DNA from: Geomonas propionica
Lineage (GTDB): Bacteria > Desulfobacterota > Desulfuromonadia > Geobacterales > Geobacteraceae
NCBI RefSeq assembly: GCF_016458235.1
Contig: NZ_JAEMHK010000006.1
Coordinates: 124,001 to 188,000 of the forward strand
Reading direction: 5' to 3'
Length of the DNA stretch: 64,000 bases
Shown here: positions 43,384-52,397 of the stretch, one piece after another
How the letters are laid out: each line of letters starts with the position of its first letter
Position numbering within the stretch: position 1 is the stretch's first letter
Notes under the pieces: generated by a model
Database searches by the model: none
What the model saw: the letters and a program-made list of their open reading frames with translations, nothing else
What the model was told of the DNA's origin: nothing
Position numbers and translations under genes: made by a program

Positions 43384-43616
43384 GATCTTCTCCTTGCGGC
43401 CTCAGCCGTCTTTCTTGTGACAGTTGCTGTGTTTTGTTTCCCGGCGCCGTGACTTCGCGGCCAGGCTCATTCATTCTTTGAGATTCAAGCTACCAGCACA
43501 ATAAGGAACAATTGTGGAGCAAATGTGGAATTTCAATTCCGCACAAAGATGCAATGGCACAATGATGACAACTATGTTAATAACAAACTGTACCAGTGAC
43601 TTAAACGGTGGATCTC

Positions 43617-45065
43617 ATGAAGGTAAAGATAAAATACAGGCTCTTTTGCACCATGCTCGCAGCAACCGGCGCGGTGGTAATCTCCATGTTCCTCATCATG
43701 CAGTGGAGCATCGGGCACGGCTTTCTCGCCTACGTGAACACCATGGAGAAGGACCGCCTGCAGCGGCTGGCCCACGTGCTGGAGCAGTCCTACAGCCAAA
43801 ACGGCAACTGGGACTTCCTGCAACAGGAGTCCTCCACCTGGTTCGACATGGTATCCGCGACCCGGGAAGGACGTGAGGGGGGCGACAGCGACAGCGCCCA
43901 GCGCAGGATGGCGCGGCGCGACTTCGCCAACATGAGCGGTCAGGGGCAGCACCTACCGCCGCGCTTCGCCTACCGTTTCGAGGGACGCGTGGTGCTGCTC
44001 GATCCCGACAAGCGCCTGATCCAAGGAACGCAGGGCAACCTCGACACGGCGCAGGTGAAGAAGCTGACCAGCGACGGCGAGGTGATCGGGTACCTGGCGC
44101 TGCGCCCAAGGCAGCGGCTCACCGACACCTACCAGCTCCTCTTCGTGAAGCAGCAAAAGCTCACCATGGGACTGGTGGCCGTCGTGATGCTGCTCGTGAC
44201 GGCGGCGCTCTCGCTACCATTGGCGCACCGCCTGGTCGAGCCGATCAAGAGGCTCGCGGGCTCCCTGCACCGGCTAGCCTCCGGCGAATACGACACCAGG
44301 GTGCCGGTGGAGTCCACCGACGAACTGGGACAACTCGCCCGCGATTTCAACACCCTCGCCCTCTCCCTGGAAAACAACGAGCGGGCCCGCCGGCGCTACC
44401 TTGCCGACATCTCGCACGAACTGCGCACGCCGCTCTCCATCCTGCGCGGCGAGATCGAGGCGCTGCAAGACGGGGTGCGCCCACTGGGGCCGGAGTCGAT
44501 GCGTTCGCTGCACGCCGAGGTGATGCACCTGGGGCGGCTGGTGGAAGATTTGTACCAAGTCTCCATGTCCGACATTGGCGCGCTCAATTACAGGAAGGAA
44601 CTGGTCGACCTGACCGAACTCCTGGAGGACACATTGGAGCCGTTCGACGTCAAGTTCCGCCACAAGAACATCGCGCTACGGCCGGAACTTCCGGACCAGG
44701 AACTGACCGTCTTCGCGGACGCGGTCCGGCTGAACCAGCTTTTTTGCAACCTCTTGGACAACTCGCTCAAGTACACCGACCAGGGAGGTGAGCTGTCGGT
44801 ACGGCTCAGGCGCGACGACGGCCGGGCCCTGGTGGAGTTCGCCGACTCGGCACCCGGGGTGAAGCCGGAGGAACTGGCCCAGCTCTTCGACCGCCTCTTC
44901 CGCGTCGAGAATTCCAGGAACCGCGCCCTGGGTGGCGCCGGGCTCGGCCTTGCCATCTGCAAGAACATCGTCGAGGCGCACGAGGGGACCATCGTCGCAC
45001 TCCCCTCCCCCAAGGGGGGGGTGCTGATCAGGATAGAACTGCCGCTTACCGGGAGTCGGACATGA
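43617..45065 (+). CDS. Envelope-stress sensor histidine kinase (BaeS-like)
   Basis: A 482-residue membrane kinase. Helix 1 is at about 11-33 and helix 2 at about 180-200, enclosing a ~145-residue periplasmic sensor. A HAMP domain follows (LAHRLVEPIKRLAGSLHRLASGEYDTRV). The H-box SHELRTPLSILRGEIEAL has the phospho-accepting His near residue 265, and the ATPase boxes are NLLDNSLKYT and GGAGLGLAICKNIVEAHEG. ATG 43617 is favoured over the GTG three codons upstream by its spacing from GGTGGA. It overlaps the regulator gene by 4 bases. BaeSR-type systems sense envelope damage and toxic compounds. Confidence 0.9.
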   Translation: MKVKIKYRLFCTMLAATGAVVISMFLIMQWSIGHGFLAYVNTMEKDRLQRLAHVLEQSYSQNGNWDFLQQESSTWFDMVSATREGREGGDSDSAQRRMARRDFANMSGQGQHLPPRFAYRFEGRVVLLDPDKRLIQGTQGNLDTAQVKKLTSDGEVIGYLALRPRQRLTDTYQLLFVKQQKLTMGLVAVVMLLVTAALSLPLAHRLVEPIKRLAGSLHRLASGEYDTRVPVESTDELGQLARDFNTLALSLENNERARRRYLADISHELRTPLSILRGEIEALQDGVRPLGPESMRSLHAEVMHLGRLVEDLYQVSMSDIGALNYRKELVDLTELLEDTLEPFDVKFRHKNIALRPELPDQELTVFADAVRLNQLFCNLLDNSLKYTDQGGELSVRLRRDDGRALVEFADSAPGVKPEELAQLFDRLFRVENSRNRALGGAGLGLAICKNIVEAHEGTIVALPSPKGGVLIRIELPLTGSRT

Positions 45066-45742
45066 CACAGACCATCATGATCGTCGAGGACGAGGAAAAA
45101 CTGGCCAGCCTTTTGGGGGATTACCTGAAGCAATCCGGCTTCGAGACCGTCTGGATCGCCAACGGCACGGAGGTGGTGCCGCGGGTGCGCGAGCAGCAGC
45201 CGGACCTGATGCTGCTCGACCTGATGCTCCCCGGACGCGACGGCCTGGAGATCTGCAAGGAGATACGCACCTTCTCGCGACTCCCCATCATCATGATCAC
45301 GGCCCGCGTCGAGGAGATCGACCGGTTGCTCGGCCTGGAGCTTGGCGCCGACGACTACATCTGCAAGCCCTTCAGCCCGCGCGAGGTGGTGGCGCGGGTG
45401 AAAACGGTGCTGCGCCGCAGCGTGGAACAGCCGGCACCGTCCGCCGGCGGCCTCACCCTCGACCCGGACCGGTACTCGGCCCAGTGGCACGGGCACGACC
45501 TCGACCTGACCGTGGTGGAATTCAAACTTTTCCACTTTCTCTACCAGAACCCGGGACGCATCTATTCACGCTCCCAGTTGATGGACCGGATCTACACCGA
45601 CCAGCGCATAGTGAGCGATCGGACCATCGACAGCCACATCAAGAAGCTGCGCAAGAAGATCTCCGCGGTCGCCCCCGACCAGGAGTTGATCCACTCCATT
45701 TACGGGGCCGGATACAAATACGAGCCCCCCAGCCAGAATTAA
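45062..45742 (+). CDS. OmpR-family response regulator (BaeR-like)
   Basis: A 226-residue regulator with a receiver domain (acidic residues 9-10, Asp53 in LLDLMLPGRDG, Lys in CKPFSP) and a winged-helix DNA-binding domain (about 130-222; LTVVEFKLFHFLYQNPGRIYSRSQLMDRIYTDQRIVSDRTIDSHIKKLRKKI). IYGAGYKYEPP is typical of BaeR. Its ATG overlaps the kinase stop (ATGA). Targets are unknown; the GGAATT-TC-AATTCC palindrome at about 43527-43540, between the divergent secreted protein and the kinase, is a candidate binding site. Confidence 0.92.
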   Translation: MTQTIMIVEDEEKLASLLGDYLKQSGFETVWIANGTEVVPRVREQQPDLMLLDLMLPGRDGLEICKEIRTFSRLPIIMITARVEEIDRLLGLELGADDYICKPFSPREVVARVKTVLRRSVEQPAPSAGGLTLDPDRYSAQWHGHDLDLTVVEFKLFHFLYQNPGRIYSRSQLMDRIYTDQRIVSDRTIDSHIKKLRKKISAVAPDQELIHSIYGAGYKYEPPSQN

Positions 45743-46069
45743 GGCGGGGGCTCCCTCTCCGCAAACTCTCATACGCCCTTTTATCCTCTCTCAAATCTTT
45801 ACCCGCCATCACTTATCCCCCGTGAGCCTTGGTCACTGGTGACTACATTCCCCTCACATCTCAATTCTTTACTTAAGAAAATAACATTGCACCCGATACT
45901 CACATTGACACAGGGAAAAAGGGACAAAGAAGTGACCCTGCCCTAGCCCGCTGTGGGAATTTTAGAAAGCATGGCTTCCAACAGGAGCATTCCGTATACC
46001 AGGGCACGACCGATACGTCAGTTAAGGGAAGGTTATTAGATAGGCACTGCGCCTAAGGGGGGAATAAAA
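45743..46069. other. Non-coding upstream region of the chemoreceptor
   Basis: No gene was found in these 327 bases. A TAAGAAAA (45874-45881) with CCCGATAC (45892-45899) resembles a sigma28 flagellar promoter (TAAA-N15-GCCGATAA), but the spacing is one base short and the match partial. An RBS (AAGGGGGGAATAAAA) precedes the chemoreceptor ATG. Confidence 0.35.
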
Positions 46070-47749
46070 ATGCTCAAGAACATGAAGATCGGTACAAGGT
46101 TGTTGCTGAGTTTCGGGCTCGTCGTCTTGCTGCTCGCGGGAATCGCGGGCACCGGGTACTGGGGAGTCAAGGAGAGCGAAAACACGATCGTCAACATCCT
46201 CGACACCGAGGCCAAAATCGCGGAGCATGCGGCGAGGGCCAGGTCCAACGTCGTGGGGATGAGGCGCTATGAAAAGGACATGTTCCTGAACATCGCGGAC
46301 GCCAAGCAGGTCGGGGAGTATTACGCGAAGTGGAAGGAGGAAGAGACGAAGTTGAACGAACGTCTCGCCGACCTGGAAAAGGTCGTGCACAGCAAGGAGG
46401 ACGTGGAACAGGTCAAGACCATCAAAGACAACTTCCTCAGCTACAAGGCGGGGTTTGCCAAGGTAGCCACCGCCATCATTGACGGCAAGCTCAGGAATCC
46501 GGCCGAGGCCAATGCCGCTGTTGATGCGTTCAAGGATGAAAGCCATAAGATGGAGACTACGGCCATCACGATGGCCCAGGAGTCGAACAAGATCATGGAA
46601 CAGGAGAAGGGAGTGGTCCAGAAGGCGACCCAGCATGTGGTCTTGCTGCTGATCACCATTTCCCTAGTGGCCCTGTTCCTTGCCGTCGCCCTGAGCTTTT
46701 TGGTCACGTCCAGCATCAAGAAACCGCTGCAGGTGGGCGTCGACACGGCCAACCGCCTTGCCGACGGCGACCTGACCTTCGAGATAGGTCAGACCTCCAA
46801 AGACGAAACCGGGCAGCTCCTCGCCGCCATGAGCACCATGCTGAACAAGCTGAAAGAGGTGGTGACCGAGGTGAAGGCGGCCACCAACTACGTGGCGCAG
46901 GGGAGCCAGGAACTCTCCTCCAGTTCCGAGGAGATGTCGCAAGGCGCGAGCGAGCAGGCGGCCGCCGCCGAGGAAGCCTCCTCCAGCATGGAGCAGATGA
47001 CCTCCAACATCCGCCAGAACGCCGACAACGCCATCCAGACCGAGAAGATTGCGGTGAAATCGGCGGAAGACGCCAGGGACGGGGGCAAGGCGGTATTGGA
47101 AACCGTCCATGCCATGAAGGAAATCGCCAGCAAGATCAACATAATCGAAGAAATCGCGCGCCAGACTAACCTGCTGGCCTTGAACGCCGCCATCGAGGCT
47201 GCCCGGGCCGGCGAGCACGGCAAGGGGTTCGCCGTGGTCGCCAGCGAGGTGAGGAAACTCGCGGAACGGAGCCAGAAGGCGGCGGGCGAGATTTCAGAAC
47301 TCTCCGCCAACAGCGTGAGCATCGCGGAAAAGGCCGGCGAACTTTTGGCTAAGATGGTGCCGGACATCCAGAAGACCGCAGAACTGGTCCAGGAAATCAG
47401 CGCCGCCAGCCGCGAGCAGGACACCGGCGCCGAGCAGATCAACAAGGCGATCCAGCAGCTCGACCAGGTCATCCAGCAAAACGCCAGCGCCTCCGAGGAG
47501 ATGTCCTCCACCGCCGAGGAACTCGCCTCGCAGGCCGAGCAGTTGCAGAGCACCATCGCCTTCTTCAAGACAGGAGACGAGGCCAGGACCAAAGCAAGGC
47601 CGGTCACGCACGCCAAGGCAAAGGATAAGCCGGGCGCCAAACAGATGACTGTGGCCAAGGCGGCGACTGCGCAGAGCGGTTCCGGACAGGTGGGCAAGGC
47701 CGTCGGGGCCGACTTGGAGATGGACGACGATTCTTTCGAGCGGTTCTAG
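46070..47749 (+). CDS. Methyl-accepting chemotaxis protein
   Basis: A 559-residue chemoreceptor. Membrane helices are at about 12-32 and 190-212, flanking a ~155-residue four-helix-bundle sensor (4HB_MCP). The HAMP domain is about 213-265. The signalling domain contains the conserved hairpin tip [43 protein letters not shown] and methylation-helix Glu/Gln pairs such as [20 protein letters not shown]. The C-terminal ~45 residues are a Lys/Ala-rich linker ending in DDDSFERF, without a CheR-tethering NWETF. The ligand is unknown. It is monocistronic, with a strong terminator downstream. Confidence 0.95.
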   Translation: MLKNMKIGTRLLLSFGLVVLLLAGIAGTGYWGVKESENTIVNILDTEAKIAEHAARARSNVVGMRRYEKDMFLNIADAKQVGEYYAKWKEEETKLNERLADLEKVVHSKEDVEQVKTIKDNFLSYKAGFAKVATAIIDGKLRNPAEANAAVDAFKDESHKMETTAITMAQESNKIMEQEKGVVQKATQHVVLLLITISLVALFLAVALSFLVTSSIKKPLQVGVDTANRLADGDLTFEIGQTSKDETGQLLAAMSTMLNKLKEVVTEVKAATNYVAQGSQELSSSSEEMSQGASEQAAAAEEASSSMEQMTSNIRQNADNAIQTEKIAVKSAEDARDGGKAVLETVHAMKEIASKINIIEEIARQTNLLALNAAIEAARAGEHGKGFAVVASEVRKLAERSQKAAGEISELSANSVSIAEKAGELLAKMVPDIQKTAELVQEISAASREQDTGAEQINKAIQQLDQVIQQNASASEEMSSTAEELASQAEQLQSTIAFFKTGDEARTKARPVTHAKAKDKPGAKQMTVAKAATAQSGSGQVGKAVGADLEMDDDSFERF

Positions 47750-47767
47750 GACCTGAGAGCCAGCGAT

Positions 47768-47824
47768 GAAAAAGCCGGGTGCCCGGCGACCATGATGGTC
47801 GCCTGCGGCACCCGGCTTTTTTTC
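47768..47824 (+). terminator. Intrinsic terminator of the chemoreceptor gene
   Basis: AAAGCCGGGTGCC pairs with GGCACCCGGCTTT, enclosing a second GCGACCAT-type palindrome, and runs into seven T. Confidence 0.92.
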
Positions 47825-47843
47825 GGTCTTGCGGCGCCGGCGG

Positions 47844-48152
47844 CTAGATGAGTTCCACCGCGCTCGCCCTGATGATCAACAGCGCCTGCCGGAAATCGGC
47901 CGTCAACTGCTGCCGGTACTCCCGCCACCAGGCCCGGTCCAGTTTCGGGGTCATCACCTCGTAGATGACGATGTCATCCTGGACCGTGGTGTCCTTGGTC
48001 TCCTTCCAGAGCCCGCGCGCCGGAGAGCGCATGTAGGTGGTGATGCCGCCGAAGCGCTCCGAGAGCTCGTCGCGAACCTTGAGAAACTCGTCCTGGGTGA
48101 ACGGGTTCCCCTCGTTGTCGTAAAGCGGCAGCAGGATCTGGATCAGGTGCAT
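47844..48152 (-). CDS. Conserved hypothetical protein, co-transcribed with the CBS gene
   Basis: A 102-residue protein beginning MHLIQILLPLYDNEGNPFTQDEFLKVRDELSERFGGITTYMRSPARGLW. I recognise it only as a conserved single-domain hypothetical found in many proteobacteria; the compact alpha-beta pattern and RSPARG loop suggest a small binding fold. An earlier ATG at 48170 overlaps the stop of the CBS-domain gene (ATGA), which would add six residues; ATG 48152 is preferred for the conserved beginning and its GGGGG RBS. Either way it is coupled to the CBS gene. Confidence 0.7.
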   Translation of the reverse strand: MHLIQILLPLYDNEGNPFTQDEFLKVRDELSERFGGITTYMRSPARGLWKETKDTTVQDDIVIYEVMTPKLDRAWWREYRQQLTADFRQALLIIRASAVELI

Positions 48153-48166
48153 AACGCCCCCGTGGA

Positions 48167-48820
48167 TCATGAAGTTTCGCGCACGTCCATGATCTCGCGC
48201 ACGTGCGGACGGATCGCTTCCACCAGCTTCTCCTTGGTCACCCCCTGCACTTTGAAGGTGTTGACCCAGGTGTCGGCATTGTTGCCTTCGACCTCGCTGA
48301 AGCCAAGCCCCACGATGTTGCCGCCCGCCTCGTAGATGGTCTTGGTGACGTCGGCGAGGGTCCCCTTGGCGCCGGTGGTGGCGACGGTGAGGCGCACCCC
48401 CTGGCGGCGCCCGCCCAGGAGCTCAAGCAGGATGTTGAACAGGTCGGACTCGGTGATGATGCCCACCAGTTTGCCCGCGTTCACTACCGGCAGTCCGCCG
48501 ATCCTGCGGTCCACCATGATGCGGGCCGCCTCCTCGAGCGGGGTATCCTCGGAGACAGTGATGACGTCCCTGGCCATGCATTTTCCTACGGTCAGCTTGG
48601 CGAGCAGGTCATGGATCTCCCAGATGGCGAGCGAGGTCGCCGGCGACGGGGAGGCCTGAAACAGGTCCCGATCGGAAACAATCCCCACCAACTGCCCGGA
48701 GCGGTCTACTACCGGGAGACGCCGAATCTTCTTTTCCCCCATCAGACGCAACGCCTCAGTCACCGAGATGTCGGGAATGATGGTTATCGGGTTTTTCGTC
48801 ATCCTGTCTCGTACAAGCAT
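48167..48820 (-). CDS. CBS-pair regulatory protein with C-terminal ACT-like domain
   Basis: A 217-residue protein with two CBS domains: residues 1-60 (MLVRDRMTKNPITIIPDISVTEALRLMGEKKIRRLPVVD) and about 78-135 (CMARDVITVSEDTPLEEAARIMVDRRIGGLPVVN..KLVGIITESDLF). An ACT-like C-terminal part follows (VATTGAKGTLADVTKTIYEAGGNIVGLGFSE). This layout resembles AcuB-type proteins. CBS pairs bind adenosine nucleotides and ACT domains bind amino acids, so it is probably a metabolite sensor. The partner enzyme is unknown; the short downstream gene is coupled. Confidence 0.85.
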   Translation of the reverse strand: MLVRDRMTKNPITIIPDISVTEALRLMGEKKIRRLPVVDRSGQLVGIVSDRDLFQASPSPATSLAIWEIHDLLAKLTVGKCMARDVITVSEDTPLEEAARIMVDRRIGGLPVVNAGKLVGIITESDLFNILLELLGGRRQGVRLTVATTGAKGTLADVTKTIYEAGGNIVGLGFSEVEGNNADTWVNTFKVQGVTKEKLVEAIRPHVREIMDVRETS

Positions 48821-48858
48821 TGTGGCACCCTCCTAGGTTTGTTGTGCTGCAGCCGGCG

Positions 48859-49470
48859 TCACTGCCGGTTCATTGAATCAGAAGCTGGCATCGGTGTGAC
48901 CCGAGGCTCTGCCGGGGCTCCGGCGGCCGGGTCAGGCAGCTCGCGGTTGGAGGATTTCTTCATCATGGTAACCGCGCGCTCCTTGATTTTCATGCTGCTC
49001 TCGACCATGTAGTCCACGTAGGTCTTGTAGAGAAAGACCATGACCCCGATGAAAAAGGAGATGTAGATCACCCTGGAGAGCATGGGCGAAGAGAGCAAAG
49101 TGGCGAGTTTGCAGGCCGCGGCGAAGAGGGCAACGATAACGGCGACGGCCAGAAGCGGTTTGAGCCAGACGTGGCGCGACGCCAGCTGCGCGAAGCGCCC
49201 CGGCTCCACCGCCGGCGCCTCCTGCTGCACCGACTGGTTATCGGGCGCGGATTGCGCGGCGTCCTGGGCCTGGACGGCAGGCTGCTTTTTCGGCTCTTCG
49301 CGCGTCACCTTCATGGTGGCGCGAAATTTGGCCGGGACCGCCTGCAGTTTGTTGGTCATGTGCACCGCACCGCGGTTGTCGGTGTAGGTGTAATAGTCGG
49401 CGAGGAGCCGAGAGGGAAGCGCGCAGATGATGAGCGCGCCAAGCAGCAGGAAAAGCAGTAACTTGTTCAC
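48859..49470 (-). CDS. DUF4124 domain membrane protein
   Basis: A 203-residue protein with a signal or anchor segment (MNKLLLFLLLGALIICALPSRLLA) and a DUF4124 domain (YYTYTDNRGAVHMTNKLQAVPAKFRATM), a beta-rich module common in envelope proteins. A low-complexity linker follows, and two membrane segments lie near residues 107-124 and 130-150 (LLAVAVIVALFAAACKLATLL, VIYISFFIGVMVFLY). The cytoplasmic tail is charged. It may be involved in envelope maintenance; no partner is apparent. The gene lies 59 bases after metF on the same strand. Confidence 0.8.
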   Translation of the reverse strand: MNKLLLFLLLGALIICALPSRLLADYYTYTDNRGAVHMTNKLQAVPAKFRATMKVTREEPKKQPAVQAQDAAQSAPDNQSVQQEAPAVEPGRFAQLASRHVWLKPLLAVAVIVALFAAACKLATLLSSPMLSRVIYISFFIGVMVFLYKTYVDYMVESSMKIKERAVTMMKKSSNRELPDPAAGAPAEPRVTPMPASDSMNRQ

Positions 49471-49529
49471 CTCGCCCCCTTGCGGCAGTCACGAGCAGCC
49501 GCCATTTCAATCAGATTGCATTGCAGGTC

Positions 49530-50402
49530 CTACGGCAGCAGTCCTTGCACCAGGTCGAGCACCACCTGGTCCCGGTTCAACGTGTAAATGTGCACCCCGG
49601 GAACGCCGGCGGCCAACAGTTCCTCGGCCTGTCTCCGCGCGTGGGCCACCCCCACCTCCTGAACGGCGGCCGCCCCCCCCGCGCGGTCGGCCGCCTCCAG
49701 CTGTGCCAGGAGGGCAGCCGGGAGCTTCGCCCCGCAAAGGGAGATGATGCGCTGTATCACCTTGAGGCTGACCACGGGGATGATACCGGGAATGATAGGC
49801 TTGTCAATGCCGATGGAACGGGCCTTGGCGACGAAATCGAAGTAGAGCGCGTTGTCGAAAAAGAGCTGGGTAATGGCGAAGTCGCCCCCCTGGTCCAGCT
49901 TCAGTTTCAGGTAGGAGAGGTCGTGTTCGGCATCTACCGCCTCCGGGTGCACCTCGGGATACCCCGCCACGCCGATCCCCATGCCCGGGTGGGACTCCTT
50001 GATGAAGGCGGCGAGGTCGGAAGCGTGCAACAGCGTGCGGCAGGCGGAGAACTCGGGGGGGGCGTCCTTGGGAAGGTCGCCCCGCAGGGCGAGGACGTCG
50101 TTCACCCCGGCCTCGGCAAGACTGTCCAGGAAGAGCTGCAGGTCGCCGCGATACGCGCCGATGCAGGTCAGGTGCGCCATGGTGTCCAGGCCGTGCTCGC
50201 TTTTCAACCGGCTCACGATCTCGAGGGTATCCCCCCTGGTGCTGCCGCCGGCACCGTAGGTGACCGAGGCGAAGAGGGGATTGAGCTGCGCCAGGCGATC
50301 GACCACCTGGAAGAAACCGGGCCACTCCTTCTTGTCTTTGGGCGGGAAAAACTCAAGAGAGATGAACTGCCGGTCGCGGTTCATCTTGTCGACAATCTTC
50401 AT
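49530..50402 (-). CDS. metF: Methylenetetrahydrofolate reductase
   Basis: A 290-residue FAD enzyme that reduces 5,10-methylene-THF to 5-methyl-THF for methionine synthesis. The TIM-barrel marks are FISLEFFPPKDKKEW at the start (catalytic Glu in EFFPP), FASVTYGAGGSTRGDT, HLTCIGA, ALRGD, GYPEVHPEA and KLDQGGDFAITQLFFDN. The length and motifs match bacterial MetF; the acetogenic type with an added zinc subunit (MetV) is not seen. Together with metY it covers methyl and sulfur supply to methionine. Confidence 0.95.
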   Translation of the reverse strand: MKIVDKMNRDRQFISLEFFPPKDKKEWPGFFQVVDRLAQLNPLFASVTYGAGGSTRGDTLEIVSRLKSEHGLDTMAHLTCIGAYRGDLQLFLDSLAEAGVNDVLALRGDLPKDAPPEFSACRTLLHASDLAAFIKESHPGMGIGVAGYPEVHPEAVDAEHDLSYLKLKLDQGGDFAITQLFFDNALYFDFVAKARSIGIDKPIIPGIIPVVSLKVIQRIISLCGAKLPAALLAQLEAADRAGGAAAVQEVGVAHARRQAEELLAAGVPGVHIYTLNRDQVVLDLVQGLLP

Positions 50403-50581
50403 GTATGCTCCATAGGCTGCTCGGCGGCGGCGCTTGTGACAATGGCCGGACCGACCGAGACTGGCATCTTTGTCTCCTCGACAGCGCTGGGCGTGACTTT
50501 AGCATTTTTTTATAAGAAAAGCGACAGCGCCGTACTGGGTCACCGGTACAGTTAAAATCCTGCCACAAGAGAAAAAAGACG

Positions 50582-50610
50582 TTGCCCTGCCAGTTGCCGG
50601 GATGTTATAA
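50582..50610 (+). promoter_or_regulatory. Possible promoter of the ABC-F gene
   Basis: TTGCCC (50582-50587), 17-18 bases, then TATAAA (about 50605-50610). It would start transcription a few bases before the hairpin at 50624, giving a short leader. Confidence 0.45.
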
Positions 50611-50623
50611 ATACGAGGTTCAC

Positions 50624-50656
50624 GACCACAGGCTAACCTGTGGTCTTTTCATTTTT
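50624..50656 (+). terminator. Leader attenuator-like terminator of the ABC-F gene
   Basis: GACCACAGG (50624-50632), CTAA loop, CCTGTGGTC (50637-50645), then TTTTCATTTTT. No plus-strand gene lies upstream, so it must act on the ABC-F transcript itself. It ends 17 bases before the start codon, so read-through is needed for expression. Confidence 0.7.
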
Positions 50657-50672
50657 CGCAGAAGGAGCAACC

Positions 50673-52307
50673 ATGATCAGCGCATCAAACGTCACCCTTT
50701 CCTATGGCAAGAGGGTACTGTTCAAGGACGTAAACATAAAGTTCACCCCCGGCAACTGCTACGGCCTGATCGGCGCCAACGGCGCCGGCAAGTCAACCTT
50801 CCTGAAGATCCTGGCCGGCGACATCGAGCCCGACAAGGGGGATATCTCGGTCGGCAAGGGCAGGATCGCGGTCTTAAAGCAGGACCAGTTCGCCTACGAC
50901 GAGCACACCGTATTCAACACGGTGATCATGGGGCACAAGAAACTCTACGAGGTGATGGCCGAGCGGGACGCCATCTATTCCAAGCCTGAGTTCAGCGAGG
51001 AAGACGGCATCCGTTCCGCAGAACTGGAGGCGGATTTCGCCGAGATGAACGGGTACGAGGCGGAAAGCGAGGCGGCGGTGCTGCTGAACGGCCTGGGCAT
51101 CCCCGAGGAGTTGCGCGGCAAACTGATGAAGGAGCTGGAAGCGGGCGACAAGGTGCGCGTGCTCCTGGCGCAGGCGCTCTTCGGCAATCCCGACGTACTC
51201 CTCCTGGACGAGCCGACCAACCACCTGGACCTGAAGTCGATCTCCTGGCTGGAAGATTTCCTGTACCGCTTCCAGAACACCGTGATCGTGGTATCCCACG
51301 ACCGTCACTTCCTGAACCAGGTCTGCACTCACATAGCCGACATCGACTTTAGCCGCATCATGGTCTACGTCGGCAACTACGACTTCTGGTACCAGGCGAG
51401 CCAGTTAAACCTGAAGCAGCGCCAGGACGAGAACCGCAAGGTGCAGGACAAGGCCGCCGAACTGAAGGAGTTCATCCAGCGCTTCTCCTCCAACGCATCG
51501 AAGGCGAAGCAGGCCACCTCCAGGAAGAAGCTTCTCGAGAAGCTGACCATCGAGGATATGCCGGTCTCTTCCCGCAAGTACCCGTGGGTGGTGTTCAAAC
51601 CGGAGCGCCCCTGCGGCGACATCATCCTCGAGGTGAAGGGGCTTACCAAGACCGTGGACGGCGTGCAGGTGTTCAAGGACCTGGACCTGATCGTGAGGAA
51701 GGGGGACAAGATCGCCTTCGTGGGGAGCAACTCCCTGGCGAAGACCACCCTGTTCCAGATCCTCGCCGGCGAAATGGAGCCGGACGCGGGGACCTTCCGC
51801 TGGGGCGTCACCATCACCAACGCCTACTTTCCCAAGGAGAACGGCGACTACTTCAAGAGCGACATGAACCTGATCGAGTGGCTGGGGCAGTATTCACCTC
51901 CCACCGAGGGTGAGAGCTTCGCGCGCGGCTTTTTGGGCAGGATGCTCTTCTCCGGCGACGAGGCGACCAAGAAAACCGCCGTCCTCTCCGGCGGGGAGCG
52001 GGTGCGCTGCATGCTCTCCCGGATGATGCTCACCGGCGCCAACGCGCTGATCCTGGACGAGCCCACCAACCACCTGGACCTGGAGTCGATCACCGCCCTC
52101 AACAACGGGCTCATCTCCTACACCGAGGTGGTGCTCTTCGCCTCCCACGACCACGAGTTCGTATCCACCGTGGCCAACAGGATCATCGAGATCACCCCGG
52201 GCGGCATCATCGACCGCGACATGAACTTCGATGACTACCTCGAGGACGCCGACGTCATTGCCGAGCGCGACAGGCTGTGCAACGGGCATGGGGAGCTGAG
52301 CCTGTAA
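50673..52307 (+). CDS. ABC-F ATPase (YbiT-like ribosome-associated protein)
   Basis: A 544-residue protein with two ABC domains and no membrane part. Domain 1 has Walker A GANGAGKST near residue 35 and Walker B LLLDEPTNHLDL; domain 2 has the signature LSGGERVRCMLSRMML and LILDEPTNHLDL. Both Walker B Glu residues are intact. The ~80-residue linker (about 240-310, KQRQDENRKVQDKAAELKEFIQRFSSNASKAKQATSRKKLLEKL) is the P-site tRNA-interaction motif of ABC-F factors. Domain 2's P-loop reads GSNSLAKTT, with Ala for the usual Gly. Such factors rescue stalled ribosomes or give antibiotic tolerance. GAAGGAG precedes ATG 50673. Confidence 0.92.
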   Translation: MISASNVTLSYGKRVLFKDVNIKFTPGNCYGLIGANGAGKSTFLKILAGDIEPDKGDISVGKGRIAVLKQDQFAYDEHTVFNTVIMGHKKLYEVMAERDAIYSKPEFSEEDGIRSAELEADFAEMNGYEAESEAAVLLNGLGIPEELRGKLMKELEAGDKVRVLLAQALFGNPDVLLLDEPTNHLDLKSISWLEDFLYRFQNTVIVVSHDRHFLNQVCTHIADIDFSRIMVYVGNYDFWYQASQLNLKQRQDENRKVQDKAAELKEFIQRFSSNASKAKQATSRKKLLEKLTIEDMPVSSRKYPWVVFKPERPCGDIILEVKGLTKTVDGVQVFKDLDLIVRKGDKIAFVGSNSLAKTTLFQILAGEMEPDAGTFRWGVTITNAYFPKENGDYFKSDMNLIEWLGQYSPPTEGESFARGFLGRMLFSGDEATKKTAVLSGGERVRCMLSRMMLTGANALILDEPTNHLDLESITALNNGLISYTEVVLFASHDHEFVSTVANRIIEITPGGIIDRDMNFDDYLEDADVIAERDRLCNGHGELSL

Positions 52308-52348
52308 GGATGAACGAACAGGCATAAAAGATAAAAGGGATGAAGGAA

Positions 52349-52382
52349 AAGGGGGCTCCGGTAAACGGAGCCCCCTTTTTTT
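52349..52382 (+). terminator. Intrinsic terminator of the ABC-F gene
   Basis: AAGGGGGCTCCG, GTAAA loop, CGGAGCCCCC and seven T. It may also serve the convergent TPR gene. Confidence 0.92.
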
Positions 52383-52397
52383 GTTGTCCAGCCCGGG

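Noticed and set aside
45874-45899. Firm call of a sigma28 promoter for the chemoreceptor
   Set aside because: The spacing is one base short and only part of each box matches, so it is mentioned only as a possibility.
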